Shown: positions 10,490 to 21,684, counted from the first letter of the stretch. The stretch is 64,000 nucleotides of DNA from Pratylenchus scribneri (GCA_030063045.1 JAQSEB010000022.1:1985501-2049500); one strand, 5' to 3'. Notes: generated by a model not told the origin, from the sequence alone. Made by a program: numbers and translations.

Positions 10490-13400
10490 TCATGATTTTC
10501 TGCTCCCGTTGCCATTAAATGCTCGCTGAATGAGTCGCTCAACAAATTGTTGTTTGAGAATAGCAAATCCACCCGGTTTATGCAATAAACTCAAATCCAT
10601 TCCTCTTGTCATTTCCTCAAGATCGGGTAATTCCCCAATTGCTAGCAAATCATTTAGCATTGACTAAACCAACGGCATAAATGATAAAATATGTCTTTTC
10701 CTCTCTCAACCTGATCCAATTGTCCAATCTCGACACCTTTCCGGACCAATTCTTTCAAATTTTGATTTTTTGCTGTCAAATGTGAAGGTGATTGCTTTGA
10801 AGAGGATATATTTTTGGTAATGTTCTTTGATTTTATTTGATTAATGCCGATTGTTGGACGATCTATAATGGAGAATCAAATTGTTCAACCATCCATTCTG
10901 CTAATTTGCTGACCATTTTCTTGATTTCTTCCTCCTACCGCCGATGATTTCCATTCATCTCTTCTAAAATTAATACCTTTTTCTTCTTTTGCCATATTTT
11001 CACCATTTTCATTAAACAATTTTCTGTGAATCTTTTCCAACTGCGTTAATTCATTGACGGTTAATTTCTCGATATCAAATTGTGGCCTCGGCTTTTTGTT
11101 CGTCTTTTCCCAGCTAATTGTTGATGCAAAATTTTGAACTGCGGTACTTGTATACTTTGTATCCGCCAGAACCCTTAAAAAATTTCGAAATTTTTTTCTA
11201 CAAAATTATATACCAATCGACTCGTCTTGGCGAGCTGGTTATGAAAATGTTATTAGTTTCGCATAAAACCCAGAAATAAAAAAGTTATGACCTCAAAGAA
11301 ATCGAAAAAGGTGCTTGGTCCCCCCTATGGGTCTGAGCTCGAAAAATTTTTTAACATTTTTTCGGTCGAATTATATCTCTGTCGACGCGTCTCGATGAGA
11401 GAAGCTCGAATCTGCCATCGATTTCGCATATAACATAAAAATAAAAAAGTTACGGCCATTTTAGTTTCGCTGGATGTGTTGGAACTGCGCAGACTTGCGC
11501 GACTGTAACTTTTTTATTTTTGTGTTTTATGCGAAACCGATAAGAGATTCGCATTCTGCTAGTCGAGACGCGTCGAATGAGCTATAAATTGACTAAAAAA
11601 ATTTTCAAAAAATTTTTCGAGTTCAGACCCATAGGGGGGACCAAGTACTTTTTCAATTTTCATGAGTTCATAATTTTGCCAAATGTGCTGATGTTCAAAA
11701 TTTTAACATTTTCATAACCAGCTCGCCAAGACGAATCGATTGGTATATAATTTTGTAGAGAAAAAATTTCGAAATTTTTTAAGGGTTCTGGCGGATACAA
11801 AGTATACAAGTACCTGAACTGCTAGTAAAGGTGCTTCATAGGCCGAAGGAGGGGCCAAAGTCACCTTTTATTTAATAAAAAAAAATTCAATATTTAATTT
11901 ATATAATGGCCCCAGTCAACCAACTCCATAAATGTTTAGTCTTTGTTCACGTTCTTTGACGCTGATTTTTTTCTTTTGTTCTTTATCAATTCGCAATCCC
12001 TTAAAAAGGGTCGTTTCATTGACAATCTCCGGTGATTTTTTAATGGACGAAGATTGCGGCAAACGGCGAATTTCGATTCGGCCAACCGGCGGAATTCCAG
12101 CATTGGTAGTCAGAATCGGCACAATTTGTGAATTGAGGAAAGGCATTTGAACATTTCCATCAACGATTCTGATGTAAATGAATTGCGATGAATAAGTGTT
12201 GTCATTGCCTAATAAGGGTCTTTCCTTTTAGTCTTACTGTACCATGTACCCCCAATTTTTGCCTAACCAATCACCTGTCACCCTATCAATCAAATATTGC
12301 CCCAATCCGCCTTTTTAATCCTGCCCTTCTTCCTCTCCTTTGCCTTTTTTGCCCTCCATATTTTTATCACATTTTACTGTACAATTAATAAAGAATAATA
12401 TAAAATTCATTCGCCTCTAATCTAATCACTCTATCCGGTTCATTGGGGTCCAGAACCACATTAGCACTAGGAGCTAGGACTAATAAAGTTAAAATTAGAT
12501 TGGACCAAATAACCTTCCCAAAGCCAACCCAATTCAATTTCATATTCATATTCATACAGACCCTTTATTTATTTCAATTTCGTCCTCTGCCATTTGATGC
12601 TGCTGTTTTCCTTCAATATCAATTTGCCCCAATCCACCATATTCATTTGAAACAGCCTTTGACTGTATTTTGTTGACTTGCTCAGCATTTGATGAGACTC
12701 CCAAAAATTGTTGAATTAGGCCATTCCCTGTTGGCAATGCGAAAATATCTTGAAATGAATTCGATAAAAAAATTCACAGATTAACTGATTTTCACTTTTT
12801 CCTTCGTGTCCATTGTTTTGTACTCCAATTTTTTCAGTAAAACTACCGGCACTAACTGATGGATTTTCTTGAAAAGTTCGAATCACATTCGGAATTTGCT
12901 TTAGAAGACTGAATTTGAGCAATAAATGATTAATGAATTATATTTATTCCTCAACAAACTGCATTAAAGTTGGCAATTGCCGAAGATCCACTGTATTTTG
13001 AGGCTGAATTGGAATATTTTGACCGAATGGCGAGAAATTGGCAACATCCACTCCTTTTGAGAGAAAATATATTCTATTTTTTTCCACCCTCTTCTAACCA
13101 TTATTTGTGCCATTTAATCCTTCGATTAAATTTAATGAAGATTCGGGAATTGGTGTTGCCAATGTGGTGAATTTATTCGAAAATTTGATGAAATCTACTG
13201 TTTCCAATTTTGGCGGATTTTCTGTGTTAATTTCTTCATCGATACCATCTTTTTCCCTCATTGTTACATTTCCATTATTATTATGGACATTTTCCACCGT
13301 AAATCGACTCAAATTGAGGGGAATTGTGCCGGCTGTCAATTTCCTCTCCAAATGGGCCCATCCTTCCTTCCATTCCTCCTTTTTATTATCATTTTCCTCT

Positions 13401-14239
13401 TCTTCTTCAGCTTCTGGAGGCAATATCCTCCTCTCATCAATATTATTGTCATCTTTTTTGGCCACAATCAAAACTGGATTTCCCAATGCCTTTGATCGGC
13501 CATTCCTTCCCAATCCCGTCGATTCATTCGACATATTTTCCCATTCTTTCCAGTCCAAAATTTGCAAACTGGTCTAATAAATAAATAAATATATTCCCTC
13601 AGGCTGTGCTGAATTCACTTTGACGACTGACCGAATTTGAAGGAATTGAAGTGGATGAATTCTGCCCATCATATATTGGATTGGCCGCAGTGATCAAAAA
13701 TTGGCCAAATTTTTGTTCGTAGATGGTGGGCACATCCTTTTGGAATTTCTCATTTTTTCCAATTTTATTTGCCACAATCCAACGGGCTGGCGAACTTTGG
13801 GTCATCGATGAAGAGGACAATGAAAATGGAGGCGAAAATGAGATGAACAAAGGAAGGATGACTGAAAATTGGGACGGGAAATGGTGGGGGATATTTTCGG
13901 TGCTTCATAATCCCATTTTGCCAACTTTTAATTGAGATTAGCAATTTTCGTAGGAAGGGAGAAAAGTTCGAAGTCATTGTTGGCCAAAAATAATGGACAA
14001 ATACAAAATTAATGAAATTTGAACATTTATTGGATAATTTATTGGATTGGATCAATCAAAATAAGAAAAGAAAGTCTCAAATATAAATTGGAATAATTTT
14101 CAAGGAGAAAAGAAAGTTTAAGAAAAGAAATGAAAGGGAATGAAGGATTTTCATTTTTACAGGAAGAAAGCCGCTTCTCAGGCTTCCAGCCACTCAAATC
14201 CAGTAAATCCTTCCATTCATCCTCATTCAGGTCATCCAT
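10490..14239 (-). CDS. Unrecognised 650-aa protein gene, coding exon interrupted by a foldback element
   Basis: Ten exons on the reverse strand: 14239-14161, 13861-13632, 13573-13099, 13053-12960, 12908-12778, 12727-12562, 12168-11925, 11864-10977 (holding the inserted element), 10862-10711 and 10663-10490. With the element and one target-site copy removed, the sum is 1953 nt (650 aa plus stop) and every phase fits. The protein starts MDDLNEDEWKDLLDLSGW, has a short hydrophobic stretch near residue 30, an acidic block (EAEEEEENDNKKEEW), several Asn/Gln-rich stretches, then EKLTVNELTQLEKIHRKLF and a C-terminal helix-rich part (MLNDLLAIGELPDLEEMTRG, ILKQQFVERLIQRAF). I do not recognise the family. 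The start is uncertain: another frame upstream of exon 2 encodes a signal-peptide-like stretch. As assembled, the open frame is broken inside exon 8. Confidence 0.6.
11143..11814. mobile_element. Foldback MITE-like element, 672 bp, with 8-bp target duplication
   Basis: The two halves are inverted copies over almost the whole length. The left end reads GGTACTTGTATACTTTGTAT and the right end is its complement, ATACAAAGTATACAAGTACC. The first 100 or so bases of each arm match nearly perfectly, and homology continues inward through CCCCCCTATGGGTCTGA and TTTCGCATAAAAC blocks towards the centre near 11480. It is flanked by direct copies of TGAACTGC (11135-11142 and 11815-11822). It has no coding capacity. 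Length, terminal inversion and target duplication fit a non-autonomous DNA transposon; 8-bp duplications are typical of hAT and a few other superfamilies, but the ends do not obviously match hAT, so the superfamily is open. Confidence 0.9.
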
Positions 14240-14390
14240 CTTTCAGTTGCCGATTTTTTTTCTCACTTCAATTGGTTTTGTTTTGATTTGATGCTCTTTC
14301 CTTTTTGAATAAATGAGGGAATTTTGGGGGAAAATTGAATTCGACGATTATTTTAATTAATTTGAAAAAATGTGTTTTTATATTAGTTGT

Positions 14391-15180
14391 ATTTTCCGGA
14401 AAGATTATTGTTTCATCCGGTTAGTCTTTTCCGGAAAGAATTGTGTTTCACTCCAGTTAGTCTTTTCCGGAAAGAATTGTGTTTCACTCCGGTTAGTCTT
14501 TTCCGGAAAGAATTTTGTTTCACTCCAGCAGTTAGTCTTTTCCGGAAAGAATTGTGTTTCACTCCAGTTAGTCTTTTCCGGAAAGAATTGTGTTTCACTC
14601 CAGTTAGTCTTTTCCGGAAAGAATTGTGTTTCACTCCAGTTAGTCTTTTCCGGAAAGAATTGTGTTTCACTCCGGTTAGTCTTTTCCGGAAAGAATTGTG
14701 TTTCATTCCGGTTAGTCTTTTCCGGAAAGAATTGTGTTTCACTCCAGTTAGTCTTTTCCGGAAAGAATTGTGTTTCACTCCGGTTAGTCTTTTCCGGAAA
14801 GAATTGTGTTTCATTCCGGTTAGTATTTTCCGGAAAGAATTGTGTTTCACTCCAGTTAGTCTTTTCCGGAAAGAATTGTGTTTCACTCCGGTTAGTCTTT
14901 TCCGGAAAGAATTGTGTTTCATTCCGGTTAGTCTTTTCCGGAAAGAATTGTGTTTCACTCCAGTTAGTCTTTTCCGGAAAGAATTGTATTTCACTCCAGT
15001 TAGTCTTTTCCGGAAAGATTTGTGTTTTCCGGTTAGATTTTGTTTCATTCCGGAAAGATTTGTGTTTTCCGGTTAGATTGTGTTTCATTCCGGAAAGATT
15101 TGTGTTTTCCGGTTAGATTGTGTCTCATTCCGGAAAGTTTTGTGTTTCACTCCAATTAGATTAATTTTTCCCGAAAGAAT
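14391..15180. repeat. CCGG satellite array A (36-bp unit)
   Basis: About 17-18 copies of a 36-bp unit, core TTTTCCGGAAAGAATTGTGT, followed by TTCACTCCAGTTAGTC-type sequence. Variants swap CTCCA for CTCCG or ATTCCG. At the right end (from about 15010) the unit changes to TTCCGGAAAGATTTGTGTTT plus a CCGGTTAGAT-type half, which is the form used by the arrays at 50 and 62.5 kb in the opposite orientation. Because 36 is a multiple of three and the unit lacks stops in several frames, long spurious open frames run through it on both strands. Confidence 0.95.
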
Positions 15181-16121
15181 ACTGTAATTCTGATTTTTAG
15201 ATTAATTTCCACTTTGGTGTCAGATTTTTTTTAATATCTTTGTTAATAATTAAGATAGAATAAACCAAATTCCATCCAAAATGAGGTGAAAAAAACAAAT
15301 TAATTGGCATAAAAAGAAGAATGAAAGAGATCATTTTGATTTAATATAATAATTCGAATCGAAAGTAGGATTCGGAGATTCTATTGATTTATATAAAAGA
15401 GATCAATTCAAGCAAAAAGGAAGAATCCATTTACTGTTAATCCAAATTTCATAGTCATATTAGGCCATAATTTTTTTCGACCATCTTTTTTACTCCAATT
15501 AATATTTGATGGAAATGGTCCATTTAATTTCATTTTTTTCACCGTTGAAAGAGAATAATTTTCTCAAATTAATTTGTTTTCCAGTTTTTATTTGTCAAAA
15601 ATCATTTTCCATTCCTAATTTCCAGCATTGGTAGTTAGTTTTCCCTCATCATTTTGCCAACAAAGCTGTGCAAACTTGTCCAATCCTCTCCACCAAATTC
15701 CACAATATTTTCATTGATTAAAAGCGAAATTGATCAGCTTGGCCAAAATTTGAGGGCGCATTTTGCCAATTGAGAAGGAAAATGGATGGTAAATGGGCCA
15801 AGGGTATGGAATGGAATGTGAGCGATTGCTCGCCTTCTCCGTTTTCCATTTCATTCAATTCATTTTACCTCTTATTTTCTATTCAATACTTTCCTTTCAC
15901 ATTCATTGGCGTTCGCCACTTCCACGCGGCTAACTTGGTTAGCTGTATTCTCGACGAAATTCAAAATTCAACCTTCCCATTAATTTGGTTAAAATTGGGA
16001 AAAAAAGCCTCTTTTCAATTAATTAGTTATTTTTTAATCGTTTTAATTTTGACAAATTTCATAATTATACATTGTATTGTCTCTTTCCAATTTTTACAGT
16101 TAATTTCCCATTTCCCTCCAA
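15181..16121. other. Non-coding upstream region of the acidic-protein gene
   Basis: AT-rich sequence with no supported exon. The open frame from 15770 (Met-Arg-Arg start) is hydrophobic and low-complexity and runs across the apparent 5' untranslated region; a TTTTTACAG acceptor-like site at about 16099 lies just ahead of the ATG at 16122. Confidence 0.45.
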
Positions 16122-16712
16122 ATGTCCAATTATCAAATTTATGGCGGAATTGCTGAAGAAGAATTCGTCGATGTTCAGGACCAGGATTTTGTTGATGCCC
16201 ATTTTGGTGTGGCAGACAATTCGGGCGGCCATTTTGGCACAACAATTGGAACAACGGATGTTCAATATTCAAAGAATGCGCAAGGGGAAATTGTGGGACA
16301 CAATGATGGAGAAAATGTGGCAGAGCAACCACCGGCAGAAAGTGGATATTACGATGAAAATGTGGGAATTGATGATGCCAGGGGAGAGGCATATTTGGTG
16401 AAAGAAGTGAAGCAAATGGTTTTGGAAGCGGATGAAGCGGAACAACAAAAAGAAGGAGAAGATGGGCCAGAATGGGTAAAAGAGGATGGTGGAGCCGGTG
16501 AATTGGAGGGGAATGGCCAACAACATGAAAATATGCCAAATGAGCAAATGGGAACTCACCAATTGTTGGAACACCCACAAATGGAAATGGAACAGCAGCA
16601 ACAAAATGGAATTGCACCGGCGGATTGCATTGTTGTTGAAGAAATTGCACGGGAAAATGATGGCGAAGAAGGTAGAAAGATGGGAGGGGGATTGGTGTAT
16701 TATTGTAATTGA
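16122..16712 (+). CDS. Acidic low-complexity protein, at least 183 aa, 3' end uncertain
   Basis: Open from ATG at 16122, beginning MSNYQIYGGIAEEEFVDVQD. The protein is rich in Glu, Gln, Gly and Asn with EEGEDGPEWVKEDG-like acidic runs, a MEMEQQQQN stretch and few hydrophobic residues, so it is probably intrinsically disordered. No domain is recognised. Two endings are possible: straight to the TGA at 16712, or splicing at GAAGAAG|GTAGAAAG (about 16671) to a downstream exon that I could not find before the galectin. Such acidic N-termini are common in nuclear regulators, but nothing here proves that role. Confidence 0.45.
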   Translation: MSNYQIYGGIAEEEFVDVQDQDFVDAHFGVADNSGGHFGTTIGTTDVQYSKNAQGEIVGHNDGENVAEQPPAESGYYDENVGIDDARGEAYLVKEVKQMVLEADEAEQQKEGEDGPEWVKEDGGAGELEGNGQQHENMPNEQMGTHQLLEHPQMEMEQQQQNGIAPADCIVVEEIARENDGEEGRKMGGGLVYYCN

Positions 16713-16809
16713 TTTAAAAACAAATTCACCCCATTTATTATTTCAATATGCGCGAATATTTTATTCCAATTTTTGCGCCTTTTTTTCACAACATTTCCCC
16801 CATCAGCCA

Positions 16810-16971
16810 CTACAAAAATTCCCTCTCTTTTTGAGCCTTTTCTTCAAGTAGCAATCGTACACCTTCACTTCGAATACAAAGGAATGTGAATTGAAGAGGG
16901 CGCAAATAACTGTGCCCAAGGGAGGATTCTGAAGGACCGTACAATGACTGCTGATTGGAATTCTTGATTGC
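16810..16971 (-). CDS. Possible orphan terminal exon on the reverse strand
   Basis: Reading the reverse strand from a good TTTGTGTAG acceptor (ending 16972), an open segment of 53 codons runs to TAG at 16810-16812. The peptide contains LGHSYLRPLQFTFLCIRSEG and LLLEEKAQKEREFL, a balanced composition unlike the low-complexity shadows around it. I cannot find its upstream exons between 17 and 18.7 kb, nor do I recognise the family. It may be the last exon of a gene with a long intron, a relic, or chance. Confidence 0.3.
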   Translation of the reverse strand, partial: AIKNSNQQSLYGPSESSLGHSYLRPLQFTFLCIRSEGVRLLLEEKAQKEREFL

Positions 16972-18734
16972 CTACACAAATATTGGCAAATAAATAATTT
17001 CTAATCAAATTCAGCCACTTCTAATCAAGAAAATCAAATACAGAATTAATTGATTTTTTCATTTTTAATTCAAACTTTTTAATGTACAAAGAATATAAAT
17101 GCGCGATGAATTTGTTTACGCCTCTATGCCCATCCCAAACCGGCTCATAATTCTTGTGGTAAATGTGCGCAATAATAATGAGGGCGATGGGAGGAAAGGG
17201 GGATTGACCAAAATAGCCGGACAAAAATTGTTTTCCATTGCGCATTCTGCGACTGCCATCATTGCTTGTTGTTTCATTCATTTCATTCCGCAATTCCATC
17301 TCCCCGGTCCCATCCATCCATCCATCCATTTCCTCTCATCTATATTCCCCATTTTGTCCACCAAAATTTTTCCAAATTCTCCGTCAACTTTGACTCACAT
17401 TTTTGTGCTGTTCTCCCCTCTTTTTCCATTGACCAAAAATGGCGGCGAGAATTTGGGGCGCACATTCTCATTTAAAACAACTCACTTTTTTTCCCATTTT
17501 TAAATGCAATAAAGTTTGGTTTTAAAGCAATGGCTGGAAATTGGGAAGAAACTTGTTTGGCCATAGTGAATTAAAAACGAATGAATCTAACAAATTCGGG
17601 TTAACGAATCACTGATGAATTAGATGAACTATTGAATACAAAAGCCCAACACGCCTTCCTCTTGACACTCTACATTAGGATAAATAATAAAAAATGAATC
17701 CCTTTTAATAAGTGGCTTTTTTTCCGCACTTCTCATCAAAGTCCAAAGATTTTTGCCAGAGGGATGATTCACCCGCACGTTTCTATTTTATTTTAACAAC
17801 TCCACCAAATTTGCCCACAGATTTTAAAATTCTCCAAGCGAATTGGAATGAAAAAGACCTTGAAATTTCACTGATTTTTATTAAACCACCATTTTTTATG
17901 AGCATTTTTTATGTCCTTCATTTTCCGCACTTTACTTCAACTTCATTCCATTCGTTTTTAATAAATATAAACAATCTTCGGTCCAAAAAACAAATAAATA
18001 TTGTTTTTACCAATTTTTATAGATAAGGAGTGGAAAAAATAATATGCCAAATTGATGACTAAGCATAATTGTCGAATAAATAGGCAAAAAAATCTAAATC
18101 CTAATTCTTAAAAATTCGAATAAAAATTTTTGCGGTTTTTTTTGATAAACACAAACAAAACAACAAACAAATCGATATAAAAACATTCATTGCACATTAT
18201 TCAAAGGCAGCAGAGGGCTGGGCAAAAAGGAAACCCCCATTCCCAGGCCATTCCGCCCAACTCCCGGCTTTATGGCCTAGTTTTCTCCATCCTCTCAGTT
18301 GTCATTCATTCTCACTGCATCCGCCTCTCCTCCCCATTCCCGGTCCCAGCCCACGCCTCGTTGGCCCAGGGAGGAAATCTTTCACGTTTTTCTTTTGCTT
18401 TTCGAAGTTTTATATTTCCCCCATATAATACCAATCCCGAAGGACCAGAAGACCAAATTTTCATCATCAAGACCAAAATAGAATTAATTTTTGCCAATTC
18501 CAATTTTATTCGAATGGATCCATTTTCCTATTATTATCCATTCCAATTCCACATTAATAAATTATCGGGAATGAATGATTCATTTTCCCACCCAAAATAT
18601 TTTTCTTTCCTCTCTTTCAAAACCACATTTTTCCCCATTTTATTTTATTTATTCCCACTCCCTTTCAAAAAGATCCCCCAACACCAACCGCCACTACTCC
18701 AAAGGTAAATAATTCTTGTCAACTCCGTGAAATA
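16972..18734. other. Long gap upstream of the galectin gene
   Basis: About 1.8 kb, AT-rich with pyrimidine tracts (CCATCCATCC near 17310, CTCTCC near 18330). Open frames here (17099-17503, 18190-18708) are rich in Phe, Pro, Ser and His without domains. I see no exon. Confidence 0.5.
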
Positions 18735-19879
18735 ATGGCCGTTGAGACCCAATATGTGAGATTTACAAAATATTCGGATGAAACTTTTTTGGTTATTTAG
18801 CCTGTTCCATACCGATCCAAATTGACGGAGCCATTTGAGCCCGGCCAAACTTTGATTGTGAAGGGAAAAACCGCAGAGGATTCTGTTCGGTGAGCGAATT
18901 CAGATGATTTTGTGAATTTAAATGCCAAATTCCATTCAGTTTTACCATCAACCTCCACCATGCCAGTGCCGATTTCAGCGGCAATGATGTTCCCATTCAC
19001 ATTTCCGTTCGATTCGATGAAGGAAAGGTGAGAAGAATTGGGCCTAAATTGATTGTGAAAAATGGCATTTAATTCAGATGGTGTTCAACACGTACAGCAA
19101 AGGGGAATGGGGAAAAGAGGAGCGCAAAAGTAATCCGTACAAAAAGGGCGACGATATTGACATTCGAGTGGGTCAAATTCACCCAAAAAAATTTAATTAT
19201 TCTCAATTCCCTCCAAGATCCGTGCCCATGACAGCAAATTCACAATTTTTGCCGACCAAAAGGAAATCAAGGAATATGAGCACCGTGTGCCGCTCAGCTC
19301 GATCAGCCATTTCTCGATTGACGGCGATGTGCTGATTACGCACATTCATTGGGGCGGAAAATATTATCCAGTCCCATATGAGAGTGGCATCACCGGGGAC
19401 GGATTCAATCCGGGCAAAACGATGCTGATTTTTGGAACACCCGAAAAGAAAGGAAAACGTTTCCATATCAATTTGGTATAATTCGGCGGAATATCAATTC
19501 CACATTTATTTTTGTAGCTGAAAAAGAATGGGGACATTGCATTGCATTTCAATCCTCGTTTCGATGAAAAGGCAATTGTACGGAATTCGTTGATCGCAAA
19601 TGAATGGGGCAATGAGGAACGTGAAGGCAAGAATCCGCTGGAAAAGGGAATTGGCTTTGATTTGAAAATCATAAACGAGGAATATGCCTTCCAGGTAAAT
19701 TTTAGAATTGATGGGGAAATAAAAATGGTCATTCAAATTCAAATAAATCCATCTATTTCCAACAGATTTTCATCAACGATGATCGTTTCTGTTCGTATGC
19801 CCATCGAATGGAACCGCACGACATTCACGGACTACAAATTGGAGGGGACGTCGAAATCACCGGAATTCAAATTTTCTGA
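18735..19879 (+). CDS. lec-1: Tandem-repeat galectin, LEC-1 type
   Basis: Seven exons: 18735-18755, 18801-18889, 18940-19027, 19078-19167, 19218-19475, 19518-19694 and 19766-19879, giving 278 aa, essentially the length of C. elegans LEC-1. It has two carbohydrate-recognition domains. The first starts PVPYRSKLTEPFEPGQTLIV and carries NLHHASADFSGNDVPIHISV and FNTYSKGEWGKEERK. The linker HWGGKYYPVPYESGI leads to the second, with LHFNPRFDEKAIVRNS, the sugar-binding block NEWGNEEREGKNP and a final DVEITGIQIF. The HFNPR...NxW..E.R pattern is complete in domain 2; domain 1 lacks the H-N-P-R form, as in other nematode tandem galectins. These are beta-galactoside-binding lectins, soluble and secreted by a non-classical route. 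The first exon is only 7 codons, and no signal peptide is present. Confidence 0.95.
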
Positions 19880-20851
19880 AGAATTCAAGAATCTGCTGGA
19901 AATGTTGAAAAAAAAGGCTCTGATCAAATATTCCCCCCTTTCCCCACAAATTCATGCCCATCTAAAGTCAATATTAGACACAAATATTTTTAGATTAATT
20001 CTGCCAAATCCCCTTCCTAGTGTCTTCATTCAAATATTTCAAAAACCTCCCCCTTTTCAAGAAAAAATATTTCAAACAAAATTGTCTTTAATTTCCGCTT
20101 TTGGCACTTATTTTCCTTTTATTTAAATTGAGTAAAAATGCTTCAATCAATTCTCAATTGTAATGACAAAGCTAAAAGTGTGATATATATCAATATGAAT
20201 TTGCACAAATGCATGTTTTGTTTACACCTTTCCCATTTCGCCTAAAGGACGTTTCAATCAAATCATGTTTTTGCTCCTGGTTTATCATTCATTTAATGAT
20301 GTTTAGAATTGGTTTTAAGGGGTTTTCAACATGCTAAATCAGAAAACATCATTCGTTTTTGGTTTAATCCCAATAGTCGAAAACCGGTTTGGATAAAATG
20401 TCTTAAACCACCCACTTATAAGCGAAACACGCCACGCTAGATCTTTCTTTTACAATGCGCAATCGCGAGCGCGCCATATTTATTTTTGAATATTTGGATG
20501 CATAAACGAGTTACAATCACAACACACGGATTACAGAGACGGAATATTATTATTTCAAAACCGTCGCCGCCGAAAAGGCTAATTCCAAATAATATGTTAA
20601 AGAGAAAGAAAATTTAAATATGGGGGAATTCGCAATTTTGTTGGCATTTTGTTTATTTAAATGACAATTAAACCAAGGCAAAAAATCATGCTTTTAATTT
20701 TCAGTTTTCACTCCCGTTTCCATTTCTTAAGCATTTTCCTCATTCCTTCTCTGCTTTTCAATTTCCAAATTATAATCAAAGAATTAATTAATAATTTTAT
20801 GATTAAAAATTAGCTTTTTTATTTAGCATCACTTTGAATTATTCAAAGAAA
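19880..20851. other. Gap between galectin and dUTPase with a dispersed repeat
   Basis: About 970 bp, AT-rich. Positions about 20374-20405 carry CGAAAACCGGTTTGGATAAA followed by ATGTCTT, nearly repeated at 2799-2826; GCGAAACACG follows in both places. No coding exon is supported. Confidence 0.45.
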
Positions 20852-21452
20852 ATGGAGAGCGGCGATGAACTTCATTTTGTGCTCCTCAATGAACAAGCAA
20901 AATTCCCCATATTCGGGTCTAGTGGGGCAGCTGGCGTCGATTTATGCAGTGCGGAGGATTGCGTGATTCCAGCAAAGGGTCAGTGATTTAAATTCTTTTA
21001 TTATTAATTGGATTAATTTTAAGGAAAACGATTGGTTTCGACCGGCCTTCAAATTGCATTGCCAAAAGGATATTATGGTCGAGTGGCCCCGCGTTCTGGT
21101 CTTGCCGTCAAACATTTCATCGATGTTGGCGCGGGTGTGATTGACGAGGACTATCGAGGCGAAGTCAAAATTTTGCTATTCAATTTCGGAGAGGAGGATT
21201 TCAAGGTATTCAAAAATAAATAATTTTGCTAGTTAAAATATCAAACTTCAGGTAAATTGTGGCGATCGAATTGCCCAATTGATTTGCGAGCGTTTTACTC
21301 GGCCAAAGCTCGTGAATGTGGCCAATTTGGACCAAACTGAGCGAGGCGTTGGCGGTTTTGGCTCAACTGGATTGAATGAGAAGATGGACAAAGAAACACC
21401 AAAAATGATTGAAATGGACAAAGAAACACCAAAAATGATTGAATTCCATTGA
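20852..21452 (+). CDS. dut-1: dUTPase (deoxyuridine 5'-triphosphate nucleotidohydrolase)
   Basis: Three exons, 20852-20978, 21024-21205 and 21252-21452, 169 aa. All five trimeric dUTPase motifs are present: motif 1 [14 protein letters not shown], motif 2 APRSGLAVK, motif 3 [12 protein letters not shown], motif 4 [12 protein letters not shown] and motif 5 [10 protein letters not shown], which closes over the nucleotide. The enzyme hydrolyses dUTP to dUMP and pyrophosphate, keeping uracil out of DNA and feeding thymidylate synthesis. After motif 5 the protein has an unusual Lys/Glu/Met tail made by a perfect 30-bp tandem duplication ([10 protein letters not shown] twice). The VPS35L gene starts 232 bp downstream on the same strand. 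Confidence 0.95.
21386..21445 (+). repeat. 30-bp coding tandem duplication at the dUTPase C-terminus
   Basis: Two adjacent identical 30-nt units beginning ATGGACAAAGAAACACCAAA, in frame, adding a second [10 protein letters not shown] to the protein tail. It lies beyond the catalytic motifs and so should not affect the active site. Confidence 0.85.
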
Positions 21453-21684
21453 TTTGAAGTCTAATCCAATTTATGTTATTATTTAATTGATGATCATTAT
21501 TTTAATAATTTATTTTGCTTAATTTTAATTTATTTTGCTTTAATAAATTGATAAAAACAACCGATAAAATATGTTAAAAATGTTATTTAACATTAAATAT
21601 TTATTTAAAATTATACTAAATCACAAACATTTCCAATTAATTTATTATAAGATTGGCAAATTGAATGCAAAAATATGTATAAAA

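Noticed and set aside
11143..11814. The foldback element as a simple new intron of the host gene
   Set aside because: The canonical donor at its edge combined with either edge acceptor shifts the reading frame; exact excision would need non-canonical ends.
14370..15116. Long open frames through the 36-bp satellite on both strands as a repetitive protein
   Set aside because: Several frames on both strands are open at once, which follows from the stop-free 36-bp period; there is no start context, signal or splice structure.
17021..17503. Open frames on both strands between the acidic gene and galectin
   Set aside because: They overlap each other, show low-complexity composition (DGWMDG, PSIHP runs) and have no consistent splice partners.
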